A stretch of 64,000 nt of DNA from Streptomyces sclerotialus (GCF_040907265.1 NZ_JBFOHP010000002.1:6820001-6884000), one strand, 5' to 3'; shown: positions 1 to 8,097, counted from the stretch's first letter. Notes: generated from the letters alone by a model not told the origin. Made by a program: numbers and translations.

Positions 1-167
1 CTGCCTGGTTCACCGGCTCCGCCTCCCGCATGTGGATCGAGCTCGGCGCGGTCTTCTCCGGTGTGCTCACCGGCTCCCGTACCCCGCGCGGCGCGCTGGA
101 CGAGGCCAAGCAGCGGCTGCGCGCGCTCCTCGACACCCCGAACCCCCTCGCCGGAGTCGCGTCATGA
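1..167 (+). CDS. C-terminal end of an ABC-transporter sugar-binding protein (partial)
   Basis: The reading frame is already open at base 3 and ends with TGA at 165-167. The last 54 residues (AWFTGSASRMWIELG onward, then GALDEAKQRLRALL) look like the helical C-terminus of an extracellular solute-binding protein of the carbohydrate class, where an ALDEAxxRL segment near the end is common. The stop codon shares ATGA with the start of the first permease gene, so the two are translationally coupled. The bulk of the gene lies outside the window, so ligand and lipobox cannot be judged. Family assignment rests mainly on the two permeases that follow. Confidence 0.6.
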   Translation, partial: AWFTGSASRMWIELGAVFSGVLTGSRTPRGALDEAKQRLRALLDTPNPLAGVAS

Positions 168-1135
168 CCACGCTCAGCCCCACCTCGGCGCCCGCGTCCC
201 ACGCGGGCCGGGCCACCCCCGCGAGCGGTACCCGCACCACGGGCCGGGCCCGGCGCAGCTGGACCGAGCACGGCCTGGTGTTCGTCGCGCCCTTCCTGGT
301 CGTCTACGCCCTCTTCCTGATCTGGCCGCTCGTCTCGGGCCTCGGCATGAGCTTCACCGATGTCGACATCACCGGCGTGGGCGGTGAGTTCGTCGGCCTG
401 GACAACTACGCGGAGGCGTTCGGCGACCCCGCCGTATGGGCGTCCCTGTGGAACACGGTGTGGTTCACCGTGCTGTCCACGGTCCCGCTCGTCGTCGTCG
501 GCCTGGTGCTCGCCCTGCTGGCCAACGAGCTGCGCGTGGTGCAGTGGCTGTGGCGGATCGGCTGGTTCGCGCCGTTCCTGCTGCCGTCGGGCGTGGTCTG
601 CATGCTGTTCCTCTACATGATCTACCCCTCCGGCTTCGGCCTGGCCGACCAGCTGCTGGCCTCCGTCGGCCTCGAACCGGGCATCGGCTGGCTCACCGAC
701 GAGCGCTACGCCATGCTCTCCATCGTCCTGACCACCGTCTGGTGGACCGTCGGCTTCAACTTCCTGCTCTACCTGTCGGCCCTCCAGGCCATTCCGCCGC
801 ACCTGTACGAGGCGGCGGAGCTGGACGGGGCGAGCGCCTGGCGGCGGCTGTGGCACATCACGCTGCCACTGCTGAACCGCACCACCGGGCTCCTGCTCGT
901 CCTCCAGGTGCTCGCCTCGCTCAAGATCTTCGACCAGGTCTACCTGCTGACCGGCGGCGGCCCCGACGACTCGACCCGCCCCATCCTCCAGTACGTGTAC
1001 CAGCAGGGCTTCACCGGCTACCGGATCGGTTACGCCTCGGCTGTCTCGTACATCTTCTTCGCCCTGATCCTGCTCGTCTCCTTGGCGCAGCCCGTGCTGG
1101 CCCGGCGACGCCGAGCTGAGGAGGCCGCCAAGTGA
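164..1135 (+). CDS. Carbohydrate ABC transporter permease, MalF/UgpA-type
   Basis: Inner-membrane permease subunit of a sugar importer. The start is the ATG at 164, which overlaps the preceding stop (ATGA) and gives 323 aa. After a basic, polar N-terminus of about 35 residues there are roughly six hydrophobic segments. The EAA loop that docks on the ATPase is visible as LYEAAELDGASAWRRLWHIT followed by LPLL. The C-terminus is basic (ARRRRAEEAAK). It overlaps the next permease by four bases (GTGA). No ATPase gene is present in the visible part of the operon; in streptomycetes such transporters usually share the MsiK ATPase (family knowledge). The sugar is unknown. Confidence 0.9.
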   Translation: MTTLSPTSAPASHAGRATPASGTRTTGRARRSWTEHGLVFVAPFLVVYALFLIWPLVSGLGMSFTDVDITGVGGEFVGLDNYAEAFGDPAVWASLWNTVWFTVLSTVPLVVVGLVLALLANELRVVQWLWRIGWFAPFLLPSGVVCMLFLYMIYPSGFGLADQLLASVGLEPGIGWLTDERYAMLSIVLTTVWWTVGFNFLLYLSALQAIPPHLYEAAELDGASAWRRLWHITLPLLNRTTGLLLVLQVLASLKIFDQVYLLTGGGPDDSTRPILQYVYQQGFTGYRIGYASAVSYIFFALILLVSLAQPVLARRRRAEEAAK

Positions 1136-2004
1136 GCACCGCTACCACCACACATACGGGCGGCGCGTCGGGCAGACGTCCGCGCTTGACCCCCGGCCGG
1201 ACCGCCCTGCTCGTCGTCGCCCTGTTCCTCGTCGCGGCCTGGCTGCTGCCACTGGTCTGGGCCGTCGCCACGTCCCTCAAACCGGAGGGCGAGACGACGA
1301 AGACCCCCCTGGAGTGGATCGGCTCGAAGATCACTTTCGAGGCGTACGCGAAGGTGTGGGAATCCGGCGACCTGCTGCAGTGGACCGTCAACTCGCTGTT
1401 CGTGTCCGTGGTCACGACCCTGCTGACGGTGGTGCTGTGCGCCATGGCCGCGTACGGGTTCATCCGTACCGACTTCCGCGGCCGCAGGCTGCTGTACGGC
1501 CTGGTGCTCGCCGGCATCATGGTCCCGCCGCAGGTGCTGATCGCTCCGCTGTTCACGGAGATGGTGCAGCTCGGCCTCGTCGACACCTACTGGGGAGTGA
1601 TCCTGCCGCAAGTGGCCGCCCCCGCCATGGTGTTCATCCTGGTGAAGTTCTTCGACGGGGTACCGCGCGAGCTGGAGGAAGCGGCCTTCGTCGACGGGGC
1701 GGGACGCTGGCGGGTGTTCTGGACGATCGTGATGCCGCTGTCGCGGCCGGTGCTCGCCGCCGTCGCGATCTTCACCTTCATCTCCACCTGGAACAACTTC
1801 CTGTGGCCGTTCCTGGTGACCACCGACCCGAACGGCATGACGCTGCCCGTGGGCCTGGTCAACGTCCAGTCCTCGTTCGGCGTCCGGTACGCGCAGATCA
1901 TGGCCTCCCTCGTGATCGCCGGACTTCCGCTCCTGGTGGTGTTCATGCTCTTCCAGCGGCAGATCGTCCGAGGCATCGCCCACACCGGCCTCGCCGGCCA
2001 GTGA
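1132..2004 (+). CDS. Carbohydrate ABC transporter permease, MalG/UgpE-type
   Basis: Second permease subunit, 290 aa, starting at GTG 1132 inside the stop of the upstream permease. It has a short cytoplasmic N-terminus and about six membrane segments. The EAA loop (LEEAAFVDGAGRWRVFWTIV, then MPLSRP) is well conserved and is followed by the WNNFLWPFLV segment typical of MalG-type proteins. It closes the sugar-importer operon that begins before the window. The reading frame downstream of its stop stays open into the next gene, and no clear terminator is seen between 2005 and 2169. Confidence 0.9.
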   Translation: MSTATTTHTGGASGRRPRLTPGRTALLVVALFLVAAWLLPLVWAVATSLKPEGETTKTPLEWIGSKITFEAYAKVWESGDLLQWTVNSLFVSVVTTLLTVVLCAMAAYGFIRTDFRGRRLLYGLVLAGIMVPPQVLIAPLFTEMVQLGLVDTYWGVILPQVAAPAMVFILVKFFDGVPRELEEAAFVDGAGRWRVFWTIVMPLSRPVLAAVAIFTFISTWNNFLWPFLVTTDPNGMTLPVGLVNVQSSFGVRYAQIMASLVIAGLPLLVVFMLFQRQIVRGIAHTGLAGQ

Positions 2005-2169
2005 GGGCGTGACGACACCCGCACTTCGATATTCGCCCGGTATCCGACATCCCCCTCAATAGCAGGCGCGCATTTTCGGGGGCAGGGCCGGGTCAGGGTT
2101 GTCCCGAAAGCGTCGCTCCAGGGCGCTCTGGGGACCCTGGCGGAGTCCTTCGCCGCGGCGACTCCCGCC

Positions 2170-2598
2170 GTGCCGAGCCGGGAGGAGATGGGCAGGAGCT
2201 TCGGGAACGTTTCCGGGCCCGTGGCGCAGTGGAAAGGCGGCTGGGTGCACGATCCGGATACCGACGAGCAGGCTCACGGACTGACGCGCAAGGGAACGGT
2301 CGAGGGCGAGCTGGCCTGGTATCCGCAAGGCCTGGGATTCGCCGCGACCAAGCGGGAGGATGCGCTTCGCGGAAAGCCGACCGTGGTGACGATTCCCGCG
2401 GAGCAGGTCACCGATGTGGAGGTGGTGCCCGCGCGGGCGGGCGCGGACGGCCGCCCGCGACCCGGAATCCGGATGCGTTCGCCATTCCCCAGGCTGGTCG
2501 TACGGACCGCGAGCGACGCCTACGTATTCGATGTGGCCAGGGGCAGGGCGCGCCAGGTGGCCGCCTTCATCAAGGAACGGGCGGGGCAGCTCGCATGA
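2170..2598 (+). CDS. Hypothetical protein, possibly 5'-truncated; first gene of a three-gene overlapping unit
   Basis: Not recognised. From GTG 2170 the product is 142 aa, with a run of short beta-strand-like segments (GELAWYPQGLGFAATK, TVVTIPAEQVTDVEVVP, RLVVRTASDAYVFDV) and a C-terminal helix (RARQVAAFIKERAGQL), a layout like a small PH-type fold (inference). No Shine-Dalgarno sequence fits GTG 2170, and the next ATG at 2188 has GGAGGAG directly against it. The frame is open all the way back to the permease stop at 2004, and the protein-like stretch ASLQGALGTLAESFA lies upstream of any start codon. The gene may therefore have lost its 5' end. It overlaps the next gene by ATGA. Confidence 0.5.
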   Translation: MPSREEMGRSFGNVSGPVAQWKGGWVHDPDTDEQAHGLTRKGTVEGELAWYPQGLGFAATKREDALRGKPTVVTIPAEQVTDVEVVPARAGADGRPRPGIRMRSPFPRLVVRTASDAYVFDVARGRARQVAAFIKERAGQLA

Positions 2599-3044
2599 CC
2601 GGCAGCGCACTGCGGCCGTACGACGAGCAGGAATTCCATATCGCGCTTCCGGCGCACTGGGAAACGGTGGAGCCGCCGGGACCGCCGGTCGCCCTGATCG
2701 CGGCGGAGCCGGGAGACGGCGCGGCGTTCCGTGCCAACGTCGTCGTCACGGCCGAGGACATCGAGGACGAGCGGCAGTGGCAGCGGGCCGTCGGCCGGGC
2801 GCTGGAGGACCACCTCCAGGAGTACTTCCTGATGGACGAGCAGCCGGCGGGCTCCGGCACGCGGCGGCTCTTCCACCACGTCCTTCCCGAGGCCGGGGCC
2901 ATCACCGCGGAGCAGTGGTCGTGGACGGCCGGGCGCCAGGGGTTCACCGTGACCGCCTCGGCCGCCACGTTCGACTACGACGTGAAGGCGGACCTGTTCG
3001 CCTCGATGGCCGGCTGTTTCCGTCCTCGGGGAGTGTCCTCATGA
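2595..3044 (+). CDS. DUF1795/DcrB-like or LpqN-like small protein
   Basis: 149 aa from ATG 2595, overlapping both neighbours by four bases. The N-terminal FHIALPAHWETVEPP, the central FRANVVVTAEDI and the later QWSWTAGRQGFTVTASA, with a final F.SMAGCF segment, follow the pattern of the DUF1795/DcrB and LpqN families (a single alpha/beta domain of about 150 residues). There is no signal peptide, so it is probably cytoplasmic. In actinobacteria such proteins often sit next to ESX/WXG100-related genes (family knowledge). Here it is sandwiched between an unknown protein and an EspG-like protein, which suggests the three act together. Confidence 0.55.
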   Translation: MTGSALRPYDEQEFHIALPAHWETVEPPGPPVALIAAEPGDGAAFRANVVVTAEDIEDERQWQRAVGRALEDHLQEYFLMDEQPAGSGTRRLFHHVLPEAGAITAEQWSWTAGRQGFTVTASAATFDYDVKADLFASMAGCFRPRGVSS

Positions 3045-3748
3045 CCGCGACGCACTTCGACGGGGGCAGCGGACGGCTGCGCCTGTCCCCGGAGCTGTTC
3101 GAAGCGTTCTACGACTGGGCGGAAGGCGAGCGGGCCGACGGCGAAGCGCTGCGTGCGATGTCGGACGCCGGGGTGCTGTCCGACGGGAAGCCGCACCCGG
3201 CCGTCGCACCGGTGGTGGACGCCATGGCCGAGCCGGTGTGCGTACTCTCCGTCCGCGGCGCCGCAGCGGACGGCAGCGGCGTGCACGGTGCGGGCCGGCT
3301 GGGCGCGGAGTCCGCGGCACTGCTCCTGGACGTCCCCGACGACCTGGTGGAACTGGCCGGCATGGCCCCGGGTTCCGTGCCGGCCGCGGTGGCCCGCGTG
3401 GTCGGGCTCGCGCCCCGGCCGGTGCCCGGCGCGGCTGCGGTTCCGGTGCCCGCCGCGGAGGTGGCGGAACTGTTCGGTGCCGCACCGTACGGCGGTCCGC
3501 CGGCCGGGCACCCGGTGCTGGAGGCGGTCGGGGCTTCCGCCGCGGACGGCGCGCGGTGGTGGGAGGTGGTGACGCGGTGGCCCGATGCGGCGGGCACCCC
3601 GCACACGGGCACCCTGCGGGTTCTCGGCACCGCCGACGGACTGTGGGCCGTGACCGGGGGAGAGCGCGAGCGGACCGCGTTGCAGCAGGTCTCGGCGACT
3701 GCGGTGTGGCGGCTGCTGCTGCGCCGCTTTCCTCGTGACCCCGGGTAG
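3041..3748 (+). CDS. EspG-like protein (tentative)
   Basis: 235 aa from ATG 3041, overlapping the preceding stop. It opens with LRLSPELFEAFYDWAEGE, followed by a cluster of beta strands and a helical section (LVELAGMAPGSVPAAVARVV), then a second alpha/beta half with RWWEVVTRWPDAAGTPHTG and a strand-rich end. This general arrangement, with a middle helix introduced by VPDDLVELAG and an LGPRP-like linker, resembles EspG chaperones of type VII secretion. The similarity is judged by eye and is weak. No WXG100 or EccC gene is present in the window. The gene ends with TAG, which shows that amber is an ordinary stop here. Confidence 0.4.
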   Translation: MTATHFDGGSGRLRLSPELFEAFYDWAEGERADGEALRAMSDAGVLSDGKPHPAVAPVVDAMAEPVCVLSVRGAAADGSGVHGAGRLGAESAALLLDVPDDLVELAGMAPGSVPAAVARVVGLAPRPVPGAAAVPVPAAEVAELFGAAPYGGPPAGHPVLEAVGASAADGARWWEVVTRWPDAAGTPHTGTLRVLGTADGLWAVTGGERERTALQQVSATAVWRLLLRRFPRDPG

Positions 3749-3816
3749 CGGTGCCACAGCAGCTACTACTGCTCACGTCCGCGCCCCGGCCGGGCCTTCC
3801 TCCACTGCCATGGCTG

Positions 3817-3879
3817 GCCGCTGCACGTCCATGGCCAGCCGCTGAACGGCCTCGGTTATCCGCTGAACGTCCATGACGC
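3817..3879. repeat. 21-bp tandem repeat at the 3' end of the DUF4190 gene
   Basis: Three degenerate 21-bp units run end to end: 3817-3837, 3838-3858 and 3859-3879, each beginning (g/t)ccgctg(c/a)acg. The third unit is the last coding part of the minus-strand gene and the second ends on its TAA stop. Inverted GGCTGGCC (3812-3819) and GGCCAGCC (3833-3840) could add a weak hairpin. Confidence 0.55.
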
Positions 3880-4128
3880 TGCGTTGTCGCTTGCGACCAG
3901 GACGGCGTACACCACCAGGTCGGCGACTCCGAGGCCCAGGCCCAGCAGTGCGCGGGGGCGGCGGCTCGTGGCACGTTTCAGCGCGAGGCAGGCCAGGACG
4001 ATGGCGACCGGCCCGAGGACGAGGTTGAGGACCAGCAGCCCGAGAAGGCCCATGACGAACGAGGCGACGGCCATGCCGTCGGCGTCGCGGAGTCCGGTGC
4101 GCCTGCGGGCGGAAGCGGTGACCTCCAT
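3856..4128 (-). CDS. DUF4190-type small membrane protein
   Basis: About 90 aa with two hydrophobic spans (MAVASFVMGLLGLLVLNLV and ALLGLGLGVADLVVYAVLVA) separated by a short basic loop containing ACLALKRATSRR. This is the layout of DUF4190 proteins, which are small two-helix membrane proteins of unknown role. I placed the start at ATG 4128 because GGAGGT lies at the right distance upstream; an in-frame ATG at 4188 would add 20 residues but overlaps the small gene at 4142-4315. The start region carries a duplicated GATGGAGGTCACC. The two genes form a short minus-strand operon. Confidence 0.7.
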   Translation of the reverse strand: MEVTASARRRTGLRDADGMAVASFVMGLLGLLVLNLVLGPVAIVLACLALKRATSRRPRALLGLGLGVADLVVYAVLVASDNAASWTFSG

Positions 4129-4141
4129 CAGGTGACCTCCA

Positions 4142-4315
4142 TCATTCGGCTCCTGTGGGTCGGTGGTGCCGGCTGCGGGCCCGCTCACGGACGGCGAACG
4201 CGAGGAGCCAGCAGCCGATGAGGACGGCGGCCGGCAACGTGACGGAAGGCGGCGCGTGAGCCGAAGCGCCCATCAGACCCTCCGTCAACAGGAGACCCAG
4301 GAGGGGAAGGAGCAT
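4142..4315 (-). CDS. Small two-helix membrane protein, 57 aa
   Basis: A short frame directly upstream of the DUF4190 gene. ATG 4315 is preceded by GAGAGG at a fitting distance. The product starts MLLPLLGLLLTEGLMG, has a second hydrophobic span (LPAAVLIGCWLLAFAV) and ends in a very basic tail (RERARSRHHR). Its TGA at 4144-4142 lies inside the leader of the next gene, which suggests coupled expression. No family was recognised. The call rests on the start signal, the membrane-like composition and the tight spacing. Confidence 0.45.
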   Translation of the reverse strand: MLLPLLGLLLTEGLMGASAHAPPSVTLPAAVLIGCWLLAFAVRERARSRHHRPTGAE

Positions 4316-4533
4316 GACATGCCTCTCATCAGTGACCTGTGGTGCGAGGGGTACCGTTCGTCGTGTGCCACCCCGCGCGTACCCACGAGTTCCGGTTTCA
4401 CCGCCCGACGCAGCACGAAAGCGAGGGGACCGGAGGCCACGCGCTTGCCGTGATGTGCGTCATTTCCGGCAGGAGGCCGCGGCGATACCGTTCTGGGATC
4501 CTTCGGCCCCTTTTGGACTCGGACGGCTCGGTA

Positions 4534-5091
4534 ATGCCCGCAGATCTCTCTCCCCTCATCGCTGCCACGGCCCAGTGGCTGACGTATGCGTACCCCTCCA
4601 GTGGCGGCCCCCTGAGCTGCGCCCTCGTGGAGGCGCAGGCGCGTCAGGCCGTGACGGTCGCGGCGTGGCTGCGCTATCCGACACCGGTGGACATCGAGCT
4701 GGTGACGATGGCCGGGCCGGGCGGATCGGCCCGCCTCGATTGGCTGACGGGCGCGGATGCCGCCGGGCCGGACGGCGCGGACCGCGCGGACAGCGCGGAC
4801 GAGGACGCATGGCGCACCTGGGTGGACGAGGTGGTCGCGAGCTGGGCGGCGTCCCTGCTCAGCAGTCCGGAGCTGGCCGTGGCCGCGGTGACCGCCCTCG
4901 CCGGCTCTTGGCACATGGACGGGGTGGCGGTCGAATTCCGCCGCCTGACCGCGCCCGATGAAAGCGATCGCCGGGCGGCGGCACTGCTGCGCCATCCGGA
5001 CCTGCTCGCCCCCATAGCGGAGCTGCACCACCTCCAGCTCCTCGACCACCTGGGACCGGAACCGGAACCGGAAGCGGTAACCAACTGCTGA
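4534..5091 (+). CDS. Hypothetical protein, 185 aa
   Basis: I do not recognise this protein. From ATG 4534 it is 185 aa, rich in Ala and Asp, with no membrane segment or signal peptide. Helical stretches such as LIAATAQWLTYAYP and VVASWAASLLSS alternate with acidic linkers (GADRADSADEDAW). The frame is open back to 4339, but the upstream part is Arg/His-rich and unlike the rest, so the later start is preferred even though its ribosome-binding site is weak. It sits between the divergent small-membrane operon and a coiled-coil protein. No function is inferred. Confidence 0.55.
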   Translation: MPADLSPLIAATAQWLTYAYPSSGGPLSCALVEAQARQAVTVAAWLRYPTPVDIELVTMAGPGGSARLDWLTGADAAGPDGADRADSADEDAWRTWVDEVVASWAASLLSSPELAVAAVTALAGSWHMDGVAVEFRRLTAPDESDRRAAALLRHPDLLAPIAELHHLQLLDHLGPEPEPEAVTNC

Positions 5092-5215
5092 CGGCGCCGT
5101 GCGGGGCAGGTCCCGCGCCTGTGCGTGCGCGTCCGTACACCTGCTGTCACGCTTGAGGAGCGTGTCAGTGTGCGAGGGCCACGCGGGCGTCGACGCCGCG
5201 CAGGCAGGAGGTCCG

Positions 5216-6232
5216 GTGGAGCTGGATGCGGTGGCCGATGAGCTGTACGGACTGCCGCCGGGCGAGTTCACCGCCGCCCGCGACGCACGCGCCAAGGCGG
5301 CCCAGCAGTCCGGTGACCGCGGGCTGGCGGCCGAGATCCGCCGGCTGCGGCGGCCGACCCTGGCCGCGTGGGCCGGGAACCTCCTGGTACGGGAGCAGCC
5401 GGACGAGGTCGGTCCGCTGCTGGAGCTCGGTGCGGAAATGCGGCGCGCGCACCGGGACCTGGCGGGCGGGCAGCTGCGGGAGCTGTCCGCGCGGCAACGG
5501 CAGCTCGTCTCCGCGCTCGCCCGGCAGGCGCAACAGCTGGCCGACCGGGCCGGGCAGCGCCTCGGCCAGGCGGCCCAGCGCGAGGTGGAGGGAACGCTGC
5601 ACGCGGTGCTCGCCGACCCGGAGGCCGCGGAGCAGTGGGCGCAGGGGCGGCTCACCCGGGCGCTGACCGCCCCGACCGGATTCCCCGCCGTCACCGGGAC
5701 GGCCCCCGCCCCGTCGACGGACCACCGTACTGGGCAGGCCGCCGACGACCGCCCCCGGAAGTCGGCGGCCTCGGCGAAGACCGGCGCCAAGGCCGGTGGC
5801 AGGACCGGAGCCAAGGCCGGTGGCAAGGGCTCCGCCGACCGGGTGACGGACCTGGCCGCCGCTCGCGCCCGCCGGGAGCGGCGGGAGGAGTGGCGGCGCG
5901 CCCAGCGGCAGGCGGCGGACGCCGGGGACGCGCTGCACTCCCGCGAGGACGCACTCGGGACGGCGCGGCAGGCGGCGGAGGACGCCGAAGACCGACGGCA
6001 CCGGGCCCAGCAGCGCATCGCGGAACTCAAGGGGCTGCTCAAGGACGCCGGGCGCGAGGAGAAGGACGCGCGGGCGGCGCAGCGTAAGGCCGGCGACCGG
6101 CTGCGGAAGGCCGAACGGGCGACGAGCGAGGCGCGGCGCGCCGCGGACGACGCGACCGCTCGCGCCGAACGGCTGGCCGGCCGGCTCAGCAGTACCGACG
6201 AGGCCGGCCGTACCGGCCGTACCGATCACTGA
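5216..6232 (+). CDS. Ala/Arg-rich coiled-coil protein, unknown function
   Basis: 338 aa starting at GTG 5216, chosen because AGGAGG lies five bases upstream. The N-terminal 130 residues form a compact helical region (ELDAVADELYGLPPGEFTAA and RRPTLAAWAGNLLVRE are the clearest parts). A linker with a duplicated TGAKAGG motif near residues 190-205 leads to a long charged coiled coil (RRERREEWRRAQRQAADAGD, QQRIAELKGLLKDAGREE) that runs to the C-terminus. Such proteins are common in streptomycetes but have no assigned role. It ends three bases before the convergent oxidoreductase gene. Confidence 0.75.
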   Translation: MELDAVADELYGLPPGEFTAARDARAKAAQQSGDRGLAAEIRRLRRPTLAAWAGNLLVREQPDEVGPLLELGAEMRRAHRDLAGGQLRELSARQRQLVSALARQAQQLADRAGQRLGQAAQREVEGTLHAVLADPEAAEQWAQGRLTRALTAPTGFPAVTGTAPAPSTDHRTGQAADDRPRKSAASAKTGAKAGGRTGAKAGGKGSADRVTDLAAARARRERREEWRRAQRQAADAGDALHSREDALGTARQAAEDAEDRRHRAQQRIAELKGLLKDAGREEKDARAAQRKAGDRLRKAERATSEARRAADDATARAERLAGRLSSTDEAGRTGRTDH

Positions 6233-6235
6233 AGC

Positions 6236-7657
6236 TCACACCGCCGGGACACCGAGATGGCGCAGCGCCGATCTCGCGGCGCCGGCGCCGCACATGCCGT
6301 GTGCGCCGGGGCCCGGGGGAGCGGCCGCCGAGCACAGGAAGACCCCGGGGAGGCCGGTCGAGTACGGGTTGTGCGTGGGCCGTGCCCCGAAGACGAGGCG
6401 GGGGACGGTCTCCGCGCCGGTGAGGATGTCGCCGCCGGCGAAGTTGGGGTTGGCGGCGGCGAAGTCGGCGGGCCGGGTGACCCGCATGCCCACGATGCGT
6501 TCCCGGACGCCCGGTGCGAAGCGTTCCAGCTGGCTCAGGACGGCCTCGGTGGCGTCGCCGTCGTACCCGTGCGGGACATGGGCGTACGTCCAGACGGGGT
6601 GCACGTCCCCGGCGGACCGGGAGGGGTCGGCCAGGTACTGCTGGCAGGCGAGCACGAACGGCCGCGCGGGCATCCGCCCGGCCGCCACGTCCCGCTCGGC
6701 CTGGGCGACCTCGGGCAGGGTGCCGCCGAGGTGCACCGTACCGGCGCGGTGCGCGTGCTCGTTGGTCCACGGCACACCGCCCTCGACGGCCAGATCGACC
6801 TTGTACGCGCCGGGTCCGCGGCGGAACCGCCGGTAGGCGGTGCGTACCCGGCCGGGCAGCCGGTCGCCGTAGATGCGGGCGACCTGGCCGGGGTCCAGAT
6901 CGAGGAGGGTGACGTCGGCGGGCGGCAGCTGCGTGGCGTCCGTGACGCGGACGCCGGTGCGCACCTCGCCCCCGTGCGCGCGCAGGGCTTTCTCCAGACT
7001 GCGGGCGATGGCCCGCGAGCCGCCTTCGGCGACGGCCCAGCCGGCGCGGTGGCCTGCGGTGAGGAGACCGAGGCCGATGGCCGAGCTGAACGGGTGGGAG
7101 AGCGGGCGCAGGGCGTGTGCCGCGACGCCGGCCCACAGCGCCCGGGCCTGCGGGGTGCGGAAGACGCGTGCGAGGAGGGCCGCCGGGAGTACGGTCGGCG
7201 CGCCGAATCGCGCGAGGAGCAGGGGATGCGCGGGAACGCCGAGCAGCGGCCCCAGCACGTCACCGGCGAGCTCGTCCCACCGCCGCGAAGGGGCCATGAA
7301 GGCCCGGTACCGGCCCGCGTCGGCTCCGAGCGTGCGGGCGGTGTCCTCGACGGAACGCAGCAGCACCCCGGCCGAGCCGTCGTCCAGCGGGTGCACGCAG
7401 TCGACCTCCGGCAGGCGCCAGCGCAGTCCGTGCCGTTCCAGACCGAGGGAGCGGAACGCGGGGGAGGTGACCGCCATCGGGTGGATGGCGGAACAGTGGT
7501 CGTGCAGCAGTCCCGGCAGCAGCGCTTCGTGGCTTCGGGTGCCGCCGCCGACCTCGTCGGCGGCCTCCAGCAGAGTGACCCGTACGCCGGCCTTGGCCAG
7601 GAGCGCCGCGGCGGTGAGTCCGTTGGGCCCGCCGCCGACGACGAGTGCCGACGTCAT
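6236..7657 (-). CDS. FAD-dependent oxidoreductase, phytoene-desaturase/COG1233 type
   Basis: 473 aa. The N-terminus carries the Rossmann FAD-binding motif GGGPNGLTAAALL followed by the acidic strand end LLEAADEVGGGTRS, as in CrtI-like dehydrogenases. The C-terminus has the second FAD contact (VFLCSAAAPPGPGAHGMCG), which is characteristic of this family. Such enzymes oxidise hydrophobic substrates, including carotenoid precursors, but no carotenoid gene is nearby, so the substrate is unknown. The gene is monocistronic: a hairpin at 7792-7833 separates it from the isochorismatase genes and it converges on the coiled-coil gene. Confidence 0.85.
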   Translation of the reverse strand: MTSALVVGGGPNGLTAAALLAKAGVRVTLLEAADEVGGGTRSHEALLPGLLHDHCSAIHPMAVTSPAFRSLGLERHGLRWRLPEVDCVHPLDDGSAGVLLRSVEDTARTLGADAGRYRAFMAPSRRWDELAGDVLGPLLGVPAHPLLLARFGAPTVLPAALLARVFRTPQARALWAGVAAHALRPLSHPFSSAIGLGLLTAGHRAGWAVAEGGSRAIARSLEKALRAHGGEVRTGVRVTDATQLPPADVTLLDLDPGQVARIYGDRLPGRVRTAYRRFRRGPGAYKVDLAVEGGVPWTNEHAHRAGTVHLGGTLPEVAQAERDVAAGRMPARPFVLACQQYLADPSRSAGDVHPVWTYAHVPHGYDGDATEAVLSQLERFAPGVRERIVGMRVTRPADFAAANPNFAGGDILTGAETVPRLVFGARPTHNPYSTGLPGVFLCSAAAPPGPGAHGMCGAGAARSALRHLGVPAV

Positions 7658-7791
7658 GAGGCGGCGTCCGATGAGGCGGTGTCCGATGCGGCGGCCGGCG
7701 TGTCGTGCACCTTCACATGCCCCTTAGTGATCATGGCCTTGGTGGTGTCTGCATCCTAGGGGCACGGCCTCACACGGCGGAGCAGGTGTGG

Positions 7792-7833
7792 GGGCGCCCC
7801 TCCGGCCCAGGGGGTGGGGGTGGAGGGGCGCCC
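7792..7833 (-). terminator. Stem-loop terminator behind the isochorismatase operon
   Basis: A perfect 12-bp stem, GGGCGCCCCTCC at 7792-7803 pairing with 7822-7833, encloses an 18-nt loop. It lies downstream of the minus-strand isochorismatase genes and before the promoter region of the oxidoreductase, so it most likely ends leftward transcription. There is no U-tract, which is normal in high-GC actinobacteria. Confidence 0.65.
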
Positions 7834-7838
7834 GGTCG

Positions 7839-7916
7839 TCACACCACTGCGGTGGTTCCGGTGATCACACCACTGCGGTGTGTCCGGTGATCACACTGCT
7901 GCGGTGTGTCCGGTGA
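7839..7916. repeat. 26-bp tandem repeat with internal palindrome, three copies
   Basis: Three contiguous 26-bp units at 7839-7864, 7865-7890 and 7891-7916. Each contains CACACC-n5-GGTGTG or a close variant, a near-perfect inverted repeat. The third copy is the 3' end of the short minus-strand frame at 7891-8097, including its TGA, so the other two look like downstream duplications of a gene end. Binding-site function is possible but unproven. Confidence 0.8.
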
Positions 7917-8097
7917 TCGGGCAGGTACCGGCGGCCGCCGCGCTGAAGGCGGCGGTCTCGGTGCTGGGGGCCGTGCCGCCGATCTGCTGGAGGATCTCGT
8001 CCGAGAGCAGGTCCTCCTTGCCCTTGAGGGCGTCAGCGACCTTGAGGTCGGTGTTGAAGACCATCTCGCCGACGGCGTTGTTCTCGACGACGATCAC
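7891..8097 (-). CDS. Orphan short protein or gene remnant
   Basis: A 68-residue frame beginning at GTG 8097 and ending in the 26-bp repeat. The frame is open upstream to 8158 without another start (RIPEAELIKQLSPVIVVENN across the GTG), and the sequence IVVENNAVGEMVFNTDLKVA looks like real protein, with an alpha/beta C-terminal character. It begins just after the stop of the isochorismatase lipoprotein. No convincing start with a ribosome-binding site is seen, so it may be the surviving 3' end of a larger gene whose remainder was replaced by the isochorismatase pair. I cannot name the parent family. Confidence 0.35.
   Translation of the reverse strand: MIVVENNAVGEMVFNTDLKVADALKGKEDLLSDEILQQIGGTAPSTETAAFSAAAAGTCPITGHTAAV

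Noticed and set aside
4163..4453. Plus-strand frame across the divergent region before the 185-aa gene
   Set aside because: Overlaps a better-supported minus-strand small gene and has no recognisable protein character.
6257..7759. A 500-codon frame opposite the flavoprotein gene
   Set aside because: Shadow frame; the minus strand encodes conserved FAD motifs.
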